This document shows, one piece after another, positions 35,316-46,375 of a stretch of 64,000 nucleotides of DNA (position 1 is its first letter; every line of letters starts with the position of its first letter). Where the stretch lies: the NCBI GenBank assembly GCA_015178975.1, contig WHVD01000160.1:62001-126000 (forward strand). The letters are read 5' to 3'. The notes under the pieces were generated by a model, which was given only the letters and a program-made list of their open reading frames with translations, was not told where the DNA came from and ran no database searches. The translations under genes were made by a program, and so were the position numbers. The DNA comes from Hysterangium stoloniferum (Eukaryota > Basidiomycota > Agaricomycetes > Hysterangiales > Hysterangiaceae).

Positions 35316-36868
35316 CTCCAGTTGGTGCGTGTCCCCTTTCCTTCTCTCTTCATCCTCCTCTGATCGTCCTCATCTCTTTCCTCCAGGATGTGTGTCCCCT
35401 TTCCTTCTCTCTTTGTCCGTCTGTCTTTCCACCAGTTGGTGCGTGTCCCCTTTTCTTCTCTCTTCGTCCTCCTCTGATCGCCTCCTCTCTCTTTCCTCCA
35501 GGACGTGTGTATACCCTTTCTTTCTTTCTTCGTCCTCCACTCATGGGCCTCCTCTCTTTCCTCCAGGAAGTGCATGTACCCTTTCCTTCTCTCTTCGTCC
35601 TCCTCTGATGACCTCCTCTCTTTCCTCCAGCAAGTGCGTGTCCCCTTTCCTCCTCTCTTTGTTCTCCTCTGATCGTCCTCCTCTCCCTTTCCTCCAGCGA
35701 GTGCGTGTACCCTTTCCTTCTCTCTTTGCCCTCCTCTGATCGTCCTCCTCTCCCTTTCCTCCAGTGAGTGTGTGTACCCTTCCCCTCTCCCTTTTTTCTC
35801 CAGGAGGTGCGTGTACCCTGTCTTTCTCTCTTTGTCTTCTTCTGATCGTCCTCCTCTCTCTTTCCTCCAGGAGTTGCATGTAGCCTGTCTTTCTCCCTTT
35901 GTCCTCCTCTCTTTCCTCCAGGCGGTGGGTGTACAGTTTCCTTCTCTCTTCATCCTCCTCTGATTGGCCTCCTCTTTCCTCCAGCCAGTGTGTGTACTGT
36001 TTCCCTTTGTCCTCCTCTGATTGGCCTCCTCTCTTTCCTCCAGCCGGTGCGTCTACCATTTCCTTCTTCCTCTGTCCTGCGCTGATTTGCCTCCTCTCTC
36101 TTTCCTCCAGCCGGTGCGCGTTCGATTTCCCTCTCTCTGTCCTCTTCTGATTGGCCCCCTCTCTTTCCTCCAGCCGGTGCGTGTACTGCTCCTTCTCCCT
36201 TTGTCCTCCTCTCTCTTTCCTCCAGCCGGTGCGTGTACTGCTCCTTCTCCCCCTGTCCTCCTCTCTTTCCTCCAGCCGGTGCATGTACCGTTTCCTCCTC
36301 CCTTCGTCCTCCTCTGATCGGCCACCTCTCTCTTTCCTCCAGGAGGTGTGTACCGTTTCCTTCTCTCTTCGTCCCCCTCTCTCTTTTCTCCAGGAGGTCT
36401 GTGTCCCCTTTCCTCCTCCCTCCGTCCTGCTCTGATTGGCCTCCTCTCTCTTTCCTCCAGCGAGTGCGTGTACTATTTCCTCCTCTCTCCATCCTGCTCT
36501 GATCGGCCCTCTCTCTTTCCACCAGCGAGTGCGTGTACTATTTCCTTCTCTCTCTATCCTGCTCTGATCGGCCCTCTCTCTTCCCTCCAGGTGGTTTGTG
36601 CACCCTTTCCTTCTCTTTTCGTCCTGCCCTGATTGGCCTCCATTCTCTTTCCTCCAGCCAGTGTGTGTTCCTCTGATTGGCCTCCTCTCTTTCCTGCAGT
36701 GTGTCTACCATTTCCTTCTTCTACCATCCTCCTCTGACCAGCCCTCTCTTTCCTCCAGGTGGTGTGTGTACCCTTTCTTCAGTGAGTGTGTAGTATTTCC
36801 TTCTCTCTTTGTCCAGCTGCTGTGTGTACTGTTTCCTTCTTCCTCCGTCCCCCTCTGATCGGCCTCAA
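35316..36868 (+). repeat. Second intron-like array, about 26 units, AG-triplet-GT architecture
   Basis: Units of about 50-70 bp run CCCTTTCCTTCTCTCTTCGTC ... TCTTTCCTCCAG, then three bases, then GTGCGTGT or GTGTGTGT. Triplets in order include TTG, GAT, TTG, GAC, GAA, CAA, CGA, TGA, GAG, GCG, CCA, CCG (five in a row), GAG, CGA, GTG and a second TGA near 36781. Donors match the U1 consensus poorly (GTGCGT), one is TTGCAT, and one unit has a single base in place of three. Flanking sequence is Helitron repeat and no conventional exon was found. It is probably a non-coding relative of a micro-exon array. Confidence 0.75.
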
Positions 36869-38198
36869 TAAAATCAGAATAATTCAAATAAAATATAATA
36901 AATGAATGTAAAATGTTTAAAAACAAAATAAATCGAAATGAAAAACAATAAAATAAAATAAAATTCAATAAATCAAAATAAAATACATTAAATCAAAATA
37001 AATAAATTGAGTGACCACAGTAATTACTTGCAGTTGAGAGTCAATTTAACCACTCTTTCCATTTGTAACCATTGTTTCCTTTTGTAACCATTGTCTCCTT
37101 TGTAACCATTGTTTCCTTTGTAACCTTTGTCTCCTTTTGTAACCGTTGTTTCCTGTGTAACTGTTGTCTCCTTTTGTAACCATTGTCTCCTTTGTAACTG
37201 TTGTTTCCTTTGTAACTGTTGTTTCCTTTGTAACACTTTCCATCTAATGTGACTTTCCGTTCTAATGTGACTTTCCGTTCTAATGCAACTTTCTGTTCTG
37301 ACACGACTTTCTGTTCTAACACGACTTTCTGTTCTAAATGACTTTCTGTTCTAATGCAATTTTCCATTCTAATGCAATTTTCTGTTCTAATGCAATTTTC
37401 CATTCTAATGCCATTTTCTGTTCTAATGCCATTTTCCGTTCTAATGCCATTTTCCATTTTAAATGACTTTCTGTTCTAACGCGACTTTCCATTCTAAACG
37501 ACTTTCCGTTCTAATGTGACTTTCTGTTTTAAATGACTTTCCATTCTAACGCAACTTTCCATTCTAACGCAACTTTCCATTCTAAATGACTTTCCATTCT
37601 AACGTGACTTTCTGTTCTAAATGACTTTCCATTCTAATGTGACTTTCCGTTCTAACGCAACTTTCCTTTATAACTAACACTTTCATTCCCTGAACACTTT
37701 CCATCTAACGTGACTTTCCGTTCTAACGTGACTTTCCGTTCTAACGTGACTTTCCGTTCTAACGTGACTTTCCGTTCTAACGTGACTTTCCGTTCTAACA
37801 TGACTTTCTGTTCTAACAGCTTCCCTTTTAGAACAATGGGCCTCAGAAATACTTAAGAGTTGTTGACGCAGGGGGGTTTGGGGGGCGAAGCCCCCCAACA
37901 AGCCGGAGCCCGCAGCGAAGTTGTGGGGCAGGTCACGAAGTGACCGCCCCGCAGCGTAGCAAGGGTTCCCAGGCTTGTAATATACTAAAAACCCAGCCAC
38001 CCAAAACTAGAAATAACCTGGCTTATTATAAATATATTTCGACCGCTCTAGGCTTCGATTATGTAATGTGACATCATTCGAAGCTTTGACTATGTGAAGT
38101 TAAAAGGAAATAGCCCAATTCTTGAAATAATAAATAAAATAGAATTAAATTCTGGAAAATTAAGGGAAAATTTGTGAAAATAGATGGATATATTACAC

Positions 38199-39857
38199 AT
38201 TGAAATTGCACAGAGCACCCTTATGAGTAAGATGAGTAAGGGGGACTGTGATCTCGGAATATTTGCAGATAAACTGCTGGTAAAAATTGGCAAATCTGAG
38301 GAAGGATTGGATATCTTTAAGGTTTCAGGGTTCATGCCAATATTCTATGACTTGAACTTTGGCCTCATCCATCCAGAGTCCATCAGGTCCCATAATGAAG
38401 CCCAAATACTCCACGGAGTCTGTGTCAAAAGTACATTTTTTACCATTTGCAAATAGACCATGTTGCAAAGTCTCCAGAAAACCTCACAGACCTGTTCATT
38501 GTGTGCCACAGGATCCTCAGAGTAGATAAGAATGTTGGCCAAATAAACAATGATGCATACATCAAGCATGTCAGAGAATATTGTATTGTTAATAAAACAT
38601 TGAAAACCAGACAGAGCATTGGTTAGCCCAAAGGGCATAACCAACCATTCAAAAGCTCTGTAATGGGTCTGGAAAGTGGTTTTCCACTTGTCTCCCTCAG
38701 CAATCCAGACCAAGTGATATGCATGTTTGAGGTCTATCTTGGTATACATCTGGGCATTCTGCAGAGCATCAAGTAGATCAGAAATAAGTGGGAGCAGATA
38801 CTTATCTTCCCATGTGACAGCATTGAGTCTGTGGAAATCAATGCATAGTCTAAGGGATCCATCATTTTTTCTGATGAAAAGAATGGGTGCTCTGAAAGGA
38901 CACTTTGATGGCCAGATAAAACCTATGGACAAGTGTTTGTCCAGGAAATCCCGTATGGCAGAGAGTTCTGTGGAGAACAGTGGGTAAATATGTCCAAGGG
39001 GTGGCTGGGCCCCATCTTCAAGATCAATTTTTAAGTTGTACTGTCTGTGGGGCAGAAGCTGGACAGCTTTTCACTTACTAAAAACATCTGTGAAGTCATG
39101 ATATTTCTCTGGGATACCTTCTAAGTCAGTGATGTGCTCAGATTCTGGAGTTGCAAAATGTCCAGTTGCTTCATCAACTTTCAAATTGATTGTGAACACC
39201 TGGGATCCATCCAAATTTGTAGCCCTAATAAAAGCTGGTGCATTAATGAGGGAAATGGATGGGATTACCATGGGTTCCAGTGAAGCCGGTGAAGCCAAAC
39301 ATGCTGTAGAGGCCACAGTTGCCGAACTGGCTGGGGACAATACAGTGATATCCAGTCAATCAACAGATTGTATTGGGTCAGCCAGTTATGTCCTAGGATG
39401 ACTGAGCAACTTGAGTCTACCTGTGTCACATAGAAAGTGACCATCTGTAATGCTTTGCAGGGGAACTGGATAGGTAGGTTGCAAGCTTGGGTAATGACTG
39501 AATTGCTTGTACCATTGAAAAGTTGAAGTCCAACCGGGTTATCAAATAGGTTGACAACAAATTTTTTCAGGTGAATTCAATATCTACAAAACAATGGGTC
39601 AAGCTGGAATCTAGAAGAGCAAAGAAAATGGAGTGTGGGATCATATCACAAGTAAATTTTACAAATAATGTGTCAGAGTTCAAAAGAGTGGATGCATTAA
39701 GATGGGTGAGCTCAAGAATGTGTGGAGAGTTAATGCAACCCTCAACTGGTGCAGAGTCTGGAGAGTTGCTTACTCTTTTTTTTGGATTGGAAGCCAGTTT
39801 CTCCTTCAATGGGGACTCCATGACCCTTGGCAGAGTTAGCCTTTGCTGTTGGGCAGT
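38199..39857 (-). mobile_element. Ty3/gypsy chromovirus, middle part: protease and reverse transcriptase (fossil)
   Basis: On the minus strand: a retropepsin-like region (about 39821-39567, after a Pro/Ser/Lys-rich linker) and reverse transcriptase (about 38932-38345, with KIDLKHAYHLVWI and FEWLVMPFGLTNALS). It belongs with 24387-26439; the two are separated by the nested TIR transposon and Helitron units. The element is clearly non-functional. Confidence 0.88.
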
Positions 39858-40139
39858 GTAAGGGAGTGAGACTCCCTACAGTGTGATTTGGTAATAATTA
39901 GTTCTATTGTTGTCCACATCCTATTGTAGTCCACATCCTATTGTAGTCCACATCCTATTGTAGTCCACATCCTATTGTAGTCCACATCCTATTGTAGTCC
40001 ACATCCTATTGTAGTCCACATTCCATTGTTGCTCACATCCCATTGTTCTCCACTAGTATATATTATGTACCTGTGGATTTCAATACAGTAGTGGTTTTAT
40101 TCCCCATCACTCATTCTAGTGTCTGTCTGCACCTGCAGC
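39858..40139. mobile_element. Small insertion with a 17-bp minisatellite
   Basis: TGTAAGGGAGTGAGACTCCC starts a non-coding insert between the protease-side and zinc-knuckle parts of the gypsy gag region. It carries about six or seven units of TCCACATCCTATTGTAG (39914-40025) and then TATATTATGTACCTGTGG. It may be a small solo LTR (fossil), but no clear target duplication was found. Confidence 0.4.
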
Positions 40140-40300
40140 AGATACTAGTCTTAGGACACAATGATTGGGTTTTCCACACACAAGACAGGTTGTTGTCCAT
40201 ATGATGCTGTCTTTCCTGTGGGGTTAATTTGCCATCAGGTCCAAGTTTGCCTGTAAGGTCAGGTTTCCCAGCAGATTTGCTTTGAATCAAGAGGAAGGGC
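40140..40300 (-). mobile_element. Ty3/gypsy gag zinc-knuckle region (fossil)
   Basis: The minus strand encodes a DLTGKLGPDGKLTPQERQHH stretch followed by a degraded zinc-knuckle region, typical of Gag just upstream of the nucleocapsid in fungal gypsy elements. It is part of the same broken element as 38199-39857. Confidence 0.7.
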
Positions 40301-40739
40301 CTCGAGGGAATGTTGCGCTGGCATGGGGAACTGTACATAATATTGATGATGTTAATTCAAAATATTGCATCTTAAACTCACTGTCCCAGGAGGCATTGGG
40401 GGCATATAACTATGACTGGATGGTTAGGTAGTTGTGTTAGTTGCGGCAAGCCTTGAGGTCTTTAGACCGTGTGAATTTTAATTTACCGTCCAGCCTGGTA
40501 GTCCGAGTTAGGCTATTCCAGTAAATAGTTTGCCTGTGTTCAAACAGGTACTCTCCCCCCCAGTCCTATTCTATCTCTACCTCTGAAATGGCTATATCTT
40601 TATAAAATAAATTTTAACAAAAGGAAATCGAGAAATTATACATCGGGAGATTTAATATGGTGGAGCCTGCCTGGACACGGTATTTCCAATATAAGAAATT
40701 TCAAAGAAATCAAGGAAGTTAACAAAGTGCACCGCATCC
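40301..40739. other. Spacer with a possible short LTR
   Basis: The segment 40434-40620 starts TGTTAG and ends TTTTAACA, like a small LTR (about 187 bp), but no duplication flanks it. Nothing else was recognised. Confidence 0.3.
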
Positions 40740-41756
40740 TTTACCCCCCACCATTCAAAGTATAGTATACAACACCTTTACAGAGAGCGCCATCATTATG
40801 CCGACTTTGGCACCCGAATGTCAGAGCTATCCCGTGAAGGCTCAGGGTATAAATGCAAGTTCTCTTCCATCCGCAACAATGCCAAAGCCATCGAGGGTCA
40901 GTGTATGACATCCTCCCGCCAACACTGCTCAAGGAACGACCACAGACTGTCCTCCCCGAAAATTGGCAGCCTTCGGGGTAAAATTCCCTTGATGACGATA
41001 GGTATCACCTCCTCATCATCTGCAACATAGTGATATGGAGGCTTTCCCGTCATCACCTATGCCCCAGCAGGCCCAATGTCAATGAAAGTTTTAACAATAA
41101 TCACAGCATTGAAATACCTCCACAACAGTTCGTGCGAATGAGAATACATCACTGGATGGAGACATATGTCGTCGCTCTGAACAAATCACTTCTACCGCTG
41201 CCCAGCGCGGAGAGGGCCCAGTCCTCGCAGTGATATCCTGCGTGTCTGGGCATTCCAGCTCTTGGAGAATAGGGTTTATGCCAAAACCGGATATGCAGGC
41301 TTTGCTGCAGTCATTCAGTAGGATATGAGCCTATTTCCAAGGTCCAAATGTGCGAGACATGTCATTCAATGAGATGAATTAAACTCACACCACGGAAATT
41401 GCCATGAAGAATGTTCTGTGAGAAATTATGGACTAGAATGACAATCACCATTAATCTGGGCAGTCCCCAACCTTAGAAAATGTGTCTTATGGTAATTAAG
41501 CCCTGCTGCAGCCTCAGTTAACTGCATTGAAATTAGTGCTTTAGAGAAGGGACAAATAACTAAAGGTACCACTCACATATCTTAGCCTTTCCACCTTTCC
41601 GACGGTTGGCTTATAGTATGCCAAATACTCCATAATATTTCCTCTTGGAAGCCATGTTGAAATAATGGCTGGTACAGGCCCCTGATCCTGTGCATATCCC
41701 CGTATCCAGACAATATTGGGATGCCGCAATTGATGCAGGACCCTCATTTCGCTAAT
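40740..41756 (-). pseudogene. Protein kinase-like gene relic (TKL-like, partial)
   Basis: Minus strand. The N-lobe part at 41747-41590 reads MRVLHQLRHPNIVWIRGY and then AIISTWLPRGNIMEYL, the alpha-C/beta-4/beta-5 region of fungal tyrosine-kinase-like domains. After a donor GTGAGT near 41577 comes an intron-rich, degraded stretch. A C-lobe part (about 41050-40830) has GKPPYHYVADDEEVIPIVIKG, as in the family, and then LWSFLEQCWREDVIH. The ATP-binding loop is missing at the right edge, the catalytic loop is not recognisable, and stops interrupt the C-lobe. A host gene fragment with introns, so not a retrocopy. Confidence 0.65.
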
Positions 41757-41764
41757 GGTAATCT

Positions 41765-42200
41765 AAACTGCTGACCTTTGTTGGTATTGCCAGAGTTGTT
41801 GTTGTTGGAAGATTTCTTGTTGTTTTTCTGGTCAGATTTCACAGAGTTTGAGTTACTGGTAGATGGCTTATTGTTGTTAGTTTTATTTGCTGTAGACTTG
41901 TTGGATTTGTCCACAGGTGTCTCATGGGCAACTTCTGCTCAACATTCCCAATAATGTGTGTCTGCATTTTGAGCTTTGAGGTGCATCTGGGAAAGAGTCT
42001 TGGGTTTTCTGTCCTCACCTTTCAAGACTTTGTCTTTGAGGCAGGAAGGCAAACCCACGTAGAACTGATGGCAGAGTGTGGAATCACCCCATTGACAACA
42101 TGCTGCAAGATTAGTGAATTGGACAATATAGTCTGATGTGCTGGTTATCCTTCATGCAAAGGTTGGTGAGGCTATTCTCGGCTTCTCTGGTCAGGTTGTA
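41765..42200 (-). mobile_element. Ty3/gypsy gag fragment (fossil)
   Basis: The minus strand encodes a capsid-type stretch (QFYVGLPSCLKDKVLKGE) followed by an Asn/Ser/Lys-rich low-complexity linker, as in Gag of Tf1/Maggy-like fungal elements. It is probably the 5' part of the same gypsy element as 38199-40300, with the kinase relic lying between. Confidence 0.65.
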
Positions 42201-43653
42201 TGTGTTACAACTGGAATTCCTAGGAGGGTGTTTATAATTACTATAATCTCAAATATTTACTAATAAAAGTCTTATTTTTACAAAACTCCATCTTTAAATA
42301 GTGATATCTATTCTGAAACAAATATATCATCAAAAAACAACCATCAGAAATAGTTCTCCATATTACATCTTATACAACCCATAGTTATTTAACAAATTCT
42401 ATTGTATATAATTTCCTTCCTTTTACAGATGTCTACTAATACTTTTATTAGTACTTTGTCTTTTAAAAGCTGTAATGTAGTTATTTCCTAGTAAAATATA
42501 TGAGATGTCATTGGAAATTTTTCATCCTATGGCCTTCTTTATTAAGTGAAATTACCTATATATTCTGGGTATGTTGAATCAAGTAGAAATCTGTTGTAAG
42601 GCTGTCGGTATCAGCCTCACTCAGTCAACACGGACAGGACTAAGTTTTCTTTATTTTTACATATCAGTAGGATACAAGGTGAATGCGAGGTTCCCTAGGG
42701 AAGAGTGGGGAAAGGATTAATGGTTAAGGAGAAGATATTCTATCGCTATAGGATATGGGGTTTTATATAGAGTCAAGGAGATGAGAAGAGATTCGAGATC
42801 CTGATCCGGTTCCACCAGGCGTATGTGTCACTAGGGGAATGGTGTTGATCGAGCCCAATATCGGGTTGGGACTCGGTGACACGGGCAATTGGTAAGTCGG
42901 CCAGGGGTGGCCAGTGGTCAATGATGCGGCTCTGCATGTGTGGTAAGTCGGCCAGGATTACATCTGTTCAGATTGACAGATCCATTCCGAAGTAATACAT
43001 ATGTATTTAGAGGTGCCAATGATATACATATGCATGGAATGGACTATCTAAAGGTATCTACTTTTTAAAAGTATTAGTGTTTCAAACTACTAATTTTTTT
43101 TATTGTCTACTCGTGTCCAGAAAGATTCTTTAGTTTGTAATGTATGAGAGAGTTTAAAACTTTTTGAAAGTTTTAAAAACCAAATTATGTTTGAATCACA
43201 TCCCAGATGTTTAAATGACCTTTAGAGTATATTAGAATTTGGTATACTTAATAGTTTTCAGATATCCTCCTTATGAGAGATGTACATATATGGGTGTTCT
43301 GAGTTGATATTCTGATTGCCTAGTAACTACATTTACAGCGGGTTTATATACGAGTTATTGGCATCTAGGAACTACTAACTAAGGGAAGAGTGGGAATACT
43401 ATTTTGACAAATAGACTTGACTAGAAACCAGAAGGTTATGATAAGATCGGAAGCCGTGATTATGTAGCTGAGAGTGGAATTACGAGAAAAGGAAATAGTC
43501 CAAGGGTTACAAGTATATATGGACATAGGTGAAACATAGAATAGAATGGATCATCATAAGTAAAAGGGGACGTATCAAAGTATAACCAGATTGTACGAGT
43601 ATAACTTGACAGGGGCATAAATGGGGTTTGATCGCCATGAGGGTATATGTATG
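42201..43653. other. AT-rich spacer with small element remnants
   Basis: A 366-bp insert (42596-42961) starts GTAAGGCTGTCGG, ends GGCCAGGATTAC and is flanked by ATCTGTT on both sides, which suggests a small non-autonomous hAT-like element. From about 43270 to 43640 the minus strand resembles part of the solo LTR at 44950-45672 (an LTR fossil). No gene. Confidence 0.45.
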
Positions 43654-43883
43654 TACAGTGGGTCAAAAAACTGCCCCAATGTTTGTGCATTTTAGAAAGA
43701 TTGATATTGTGTGAAGGAATGACATCAGCAAAAATTCTGAAAAATTCACATGATATACTAGCACATGTTGGCTATCTACCAACTTAAGAAATCATGTGAT
43801 TCCAATCAAAACTCATTGCTCAATAAATCAAACAAAATAATCACTCATTGGGGCAGTTTTTTGACCCTCTATTATTTTACAAT

Positions 43884-44903
43884 CTAATACTTTGTATGAC
43901 CCCCCTTTGCCTTTAAAACTGCCTGTATCCTCCTAGGCATGCTTTCTATTAGCTTCTGACATGTCTCTGGTGGTATTTCAGTCCACTCCTTTGCCACCCT
44001 GTCCCATAATTTATGTACTCCTTTGGGTGATATGTCATATTGTTGGAGTTTGGCCTTGAGGTGTTGCCAGAGGTGTTCAATGGGATTTAGATCAGGGGAT
44101 TGGGCAGGCCAATTCATAGGAATGATGTTATTGTCAGATAACCACTGGTCTGCCTTTTTTGAGGTATGTTTTGGATCATTGTCCTGTTGGAAGTACCACT
44201 TATCCTCAGCCATCTCCAAACTTTCAATGCTCTCCTCCACTCCCTCCTCCAAAATCTCATAATACTGCACTGTATCCATGTTCTTCTGCACCTCTATCAG
44301 CTTCCCCACCCCATTCCAGCCCATACACCCCCAAACCATCAAGTTATTCCCCCCTCCATGTTTGATAGTTGGTGTGGTGGTCCTGTCTAATACTGGTTCC
44401 CCTTGTTGCTTCCAAACATATACCTTCCCATCTGACCCAATCCTATTGATTTTTGTCTCATCAGTCCACAACACCCTCTTCCAGTCCTCCATAGTCCAAT
44501 TTTCATGGTATTGGGCAAACTTTAGATGTTGCTGACGATGAGACCCCTTGAATATAGGGACTTTCTTCTTTGTTGCTGACCTAAAGCCAGCTTCCTTCAA
44601 CACATTCCTAACAGTCTGAGGAGTGACAGAGGTAGATATGATGGAATTTATAAATTGGGTGGCTTGGACAGCATTGTCAAGCTTCCCAGAGCTGATTTAA
44701 TGGATAATTGACTGTTTATCATAAGGGGAAAGCTTGGAAGAATGGCCACCAGGATGATTTTCCTTATCCCCCTCTACCTCTCTACTGATCCTGCCAATAG
44801 TACCCTTTCCCAGACCAGTCCTAGCTTGAATTTGACACTGGGAATACCCCTCATTGAGGAGAAAAATAACAGAAGAATGCTTTTCTGCAGAGATGGATTT
44901 CAT
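43884..44903 (-). pseudogene. Tc1-type DD34E transposase with one in-frame stop
   Basis: 339 codons on the minus strand, the usual Tc1 length. The N-terminal helix-turn-helix is EKHSSVIFLLNEGYSQCQIQ onward (residues about 7-45). The catalytic triad is the Asp in VLWTDETKINRIG, the second Asp in YFQQDNDPKHTS and the Glu in SPDLNPIEHLW, with 34 residues between the last two. MVWGCMGWNGVGKL lies between the first two. The single visible defect is an in-frame stop after about codon 68 (near 44697), between the DNA-binding and catalytic parts. Start chosen at 44903 because it precedes the helix-turn-helix directly. Otherwise the copy looks young. Confidence 0.93.
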
Positions 44904-44949
44904 AGTGGTGGTAAGGAGTCAAGGAGATGAATGAACAAAGTTCAGCATG

Positions 44950-45672
44950 TGTTACGACTGTGTCGTAACCCTTCGCAAACCGACGGCCCCCGATGGAATA
45001 CCCTCGTTATACGTCTCCGACAATACAACACCTCGGAAGCCGTCGGACCCCCGACGCTGACGTATGCTCTCCGGTCAATCAAACCCGACTACGCCTTTCT
45101 GTCTGGTTATGTTTTGATATGTCCCTTTCATCATGTTGATCCGTCTCATCTTATGTTCCACATATGTCTAACTATATTTGTAGTCCTCGAACTATTTCCT
45201 TTTATCGTAATTTCCATTCTCGGTTATCATCGGCCTCCGAACTAATCATAAACTTCCTGTTCCTAGTCAAGCTTATTGTTAATGCCGTTTTCTGCCCTCC
45301 TCCCCATTAGTACTTTCTAGACGCCTGTTACTTGTATATGAACTCGCTGTAATTGTAGTTACTAGGCAATCAGAATATCGACTCAGAATACCCTCATACG
45401 TCTGTAGCAGTCTCATACTAGGAGAATCTCCCTTCCGCCTTCACGTGCGCTCGCCCACTCTCGGCCCCGACCCCTTGGCCCGACACTTGACTTGTCCTTC
45501 GGTTCCGATCGGTATCTTGCCGAAAAGTTCTTCTTAGGATTTAGTCTTCGCCTGTCTGAAATTTAAGGACAACCTATGGATATTTGCGAGGGCGCAGCAT
45601 ATAAGCTGAAGCCAAGTCCTTCCGATCGGTCCCCGTTGGCCACCGACATTAGTCAGTTTCTAGTTCTTAACA
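44950..45672 (+). mobile_element. Solo LTR (723 bp) nested in Tc1 element B (fossil)
   Basis: It starts TGTTACGACTG and ends CTTAACA, with GCATG duplicated on both sides (44945-44949, 45673-45677). The core GCAGCATATAAGCTGAAGCC (about 45594) is shared with the other LTRs of this family. It contains no coding sequence, as expected after LTR-LTR recombination. Confidence 0.85.
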
Positions 45673-45993
45673 GCATGCCAAATTGATACAAATAAGGTCA
45701 CATGACATGTTGATGATTCATATGATCCACTCCTACCTTATACTGGTGTGTAATATTGAAAATCAGAGAAAATGATAGAGGGTCAAAAAACTGCCCCAAT
45801 GAGTGATTATCTTGTTTGATTTATTAAGCAATGATTTTTGATTGGAATCACATGATTTCTTAAGTTGGTAGATAGCCAACATGTTCTAGTATATCATGTG
45901 AATTTTTCAGAATTTTCGCTGATGTCATTCCTTCACACAGTATCAATCTTTCTAAAATGCACAAACATTGGGGCAGTTTTTTGACCCACTGTA

Positions 45994-46375
45994 CATACAT
46001 CAGTGTTGGGTTACTGATGGTTTCCGATATGATGACTTGATCAATAACTAGAAATGTCGGTAGATAGTAGTATCCTTGGGAACCATCAGGTTGTGACACA
46101 GTTGCGACATGGTCGTAACATCAGCCTTCTCAGAAGTGATTTGTCACATAGAATAATGAATATCTGTGAAGGAAAGCTTGCATGGATGGCACACCAGATG
46201 ATTTGGCAAGTGATGGACAATGGGTAGAGTGAATTCTGGATATAGTGGACAGACCCTGGCGAGTGATTTCAGAGATCTAAGAAGCAGATTTGCCCTTATT
46301 GAGCAAAGTGAGAATGTGGCTAAGTTGAGTAGGAGTAAGAGCCTTTATGGTGTAGAATGTTGAGTTGTGGGGATG
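45994..46375. other. Spacer, no gene seen
   Basis: The segment between Tc1 element B and the next LTR element contains no recognised gene or repeat. Confidence 0.4.

Larger units (their letters stand above)
34364..37977 (+). mobile_element. Non-autonomous Helitron unit D, carrying an intron-like array
   Basis: Begins TCCATATAATG and ends GGCTTG before a T. After a short 5' part (34364-34600) its interior differs from units A-C: CACCCATCCACCGCG-type repeats (34640-35175), a GC-rich stretch, an intron-like array (35316-36868), AT-rich filler (36870-37020), TTTGTAACCATTG repeats (37050-37235), 18-bp TTTCCGTTCTAACGTGAC repeats (37245-37820) and the common 3' terminus. The extra block may be captured host DNA. 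Confidence 0.65.
26440..38198. mobile_element. TIR transposon copy 2, itself split by Helitron units
   Basis: The left end (26440, GTGTAATGGATTCGG) and the right end (38198, complement GTGTAATATATCC) are short inverted repeats flanked by ATT on both sides (26437-26439, 38199-38201). The 26440-27444 and 37978-38198 portions resemble the left and right parts of copy 1 (123-1116). The sequence between (27445-37977) is four Helitron units inserted between an A and a T. Without them the element is about 1.2 kb and codes for nothing. Confidence 0.7.
43656..45991 (-). mobile_element. Tc1/mariner element B, both ends present
   Basis: The termini CAGTGGGTCAAAAAACTGCC (43656) and its complement (ending 45991) are each flanked by TA. 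Each end also holds an inverted inner copy (about 43845-43875 and 45776-45805), so each end by itself could fold back. The transposase lies at 43884-44903 on the minus strand. A solo LTR (44950-45672) is nested beside the transposase start; without it and its duplication the element is about 1.6 kb, a normal Tc1 size. Confidence 0.88.

Noticed and set aside
34436-35953. Pro/His/Thr-rich and Gly/Trp-rich ORFs of up to 437 codons
   Set aside because: They follow a 15-bp minisatellite and the intron-like array and are open in several overlapping frames; none has a credible protein composition.
35316-36868. Treating the second array as coding micro-exons of a gene
   Set aside because: Two TGA triplets, a destroyed donor, a single-base interval, poor donor consensus and no flanking conventional exons.
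40434-40620. A tRNA-like or SINE-like segment (GTTCAAAC near 40540)
   Set aside because: No cloverleaf could be drawn and no A-box at proper spacing; a short LTR is at least as likely.
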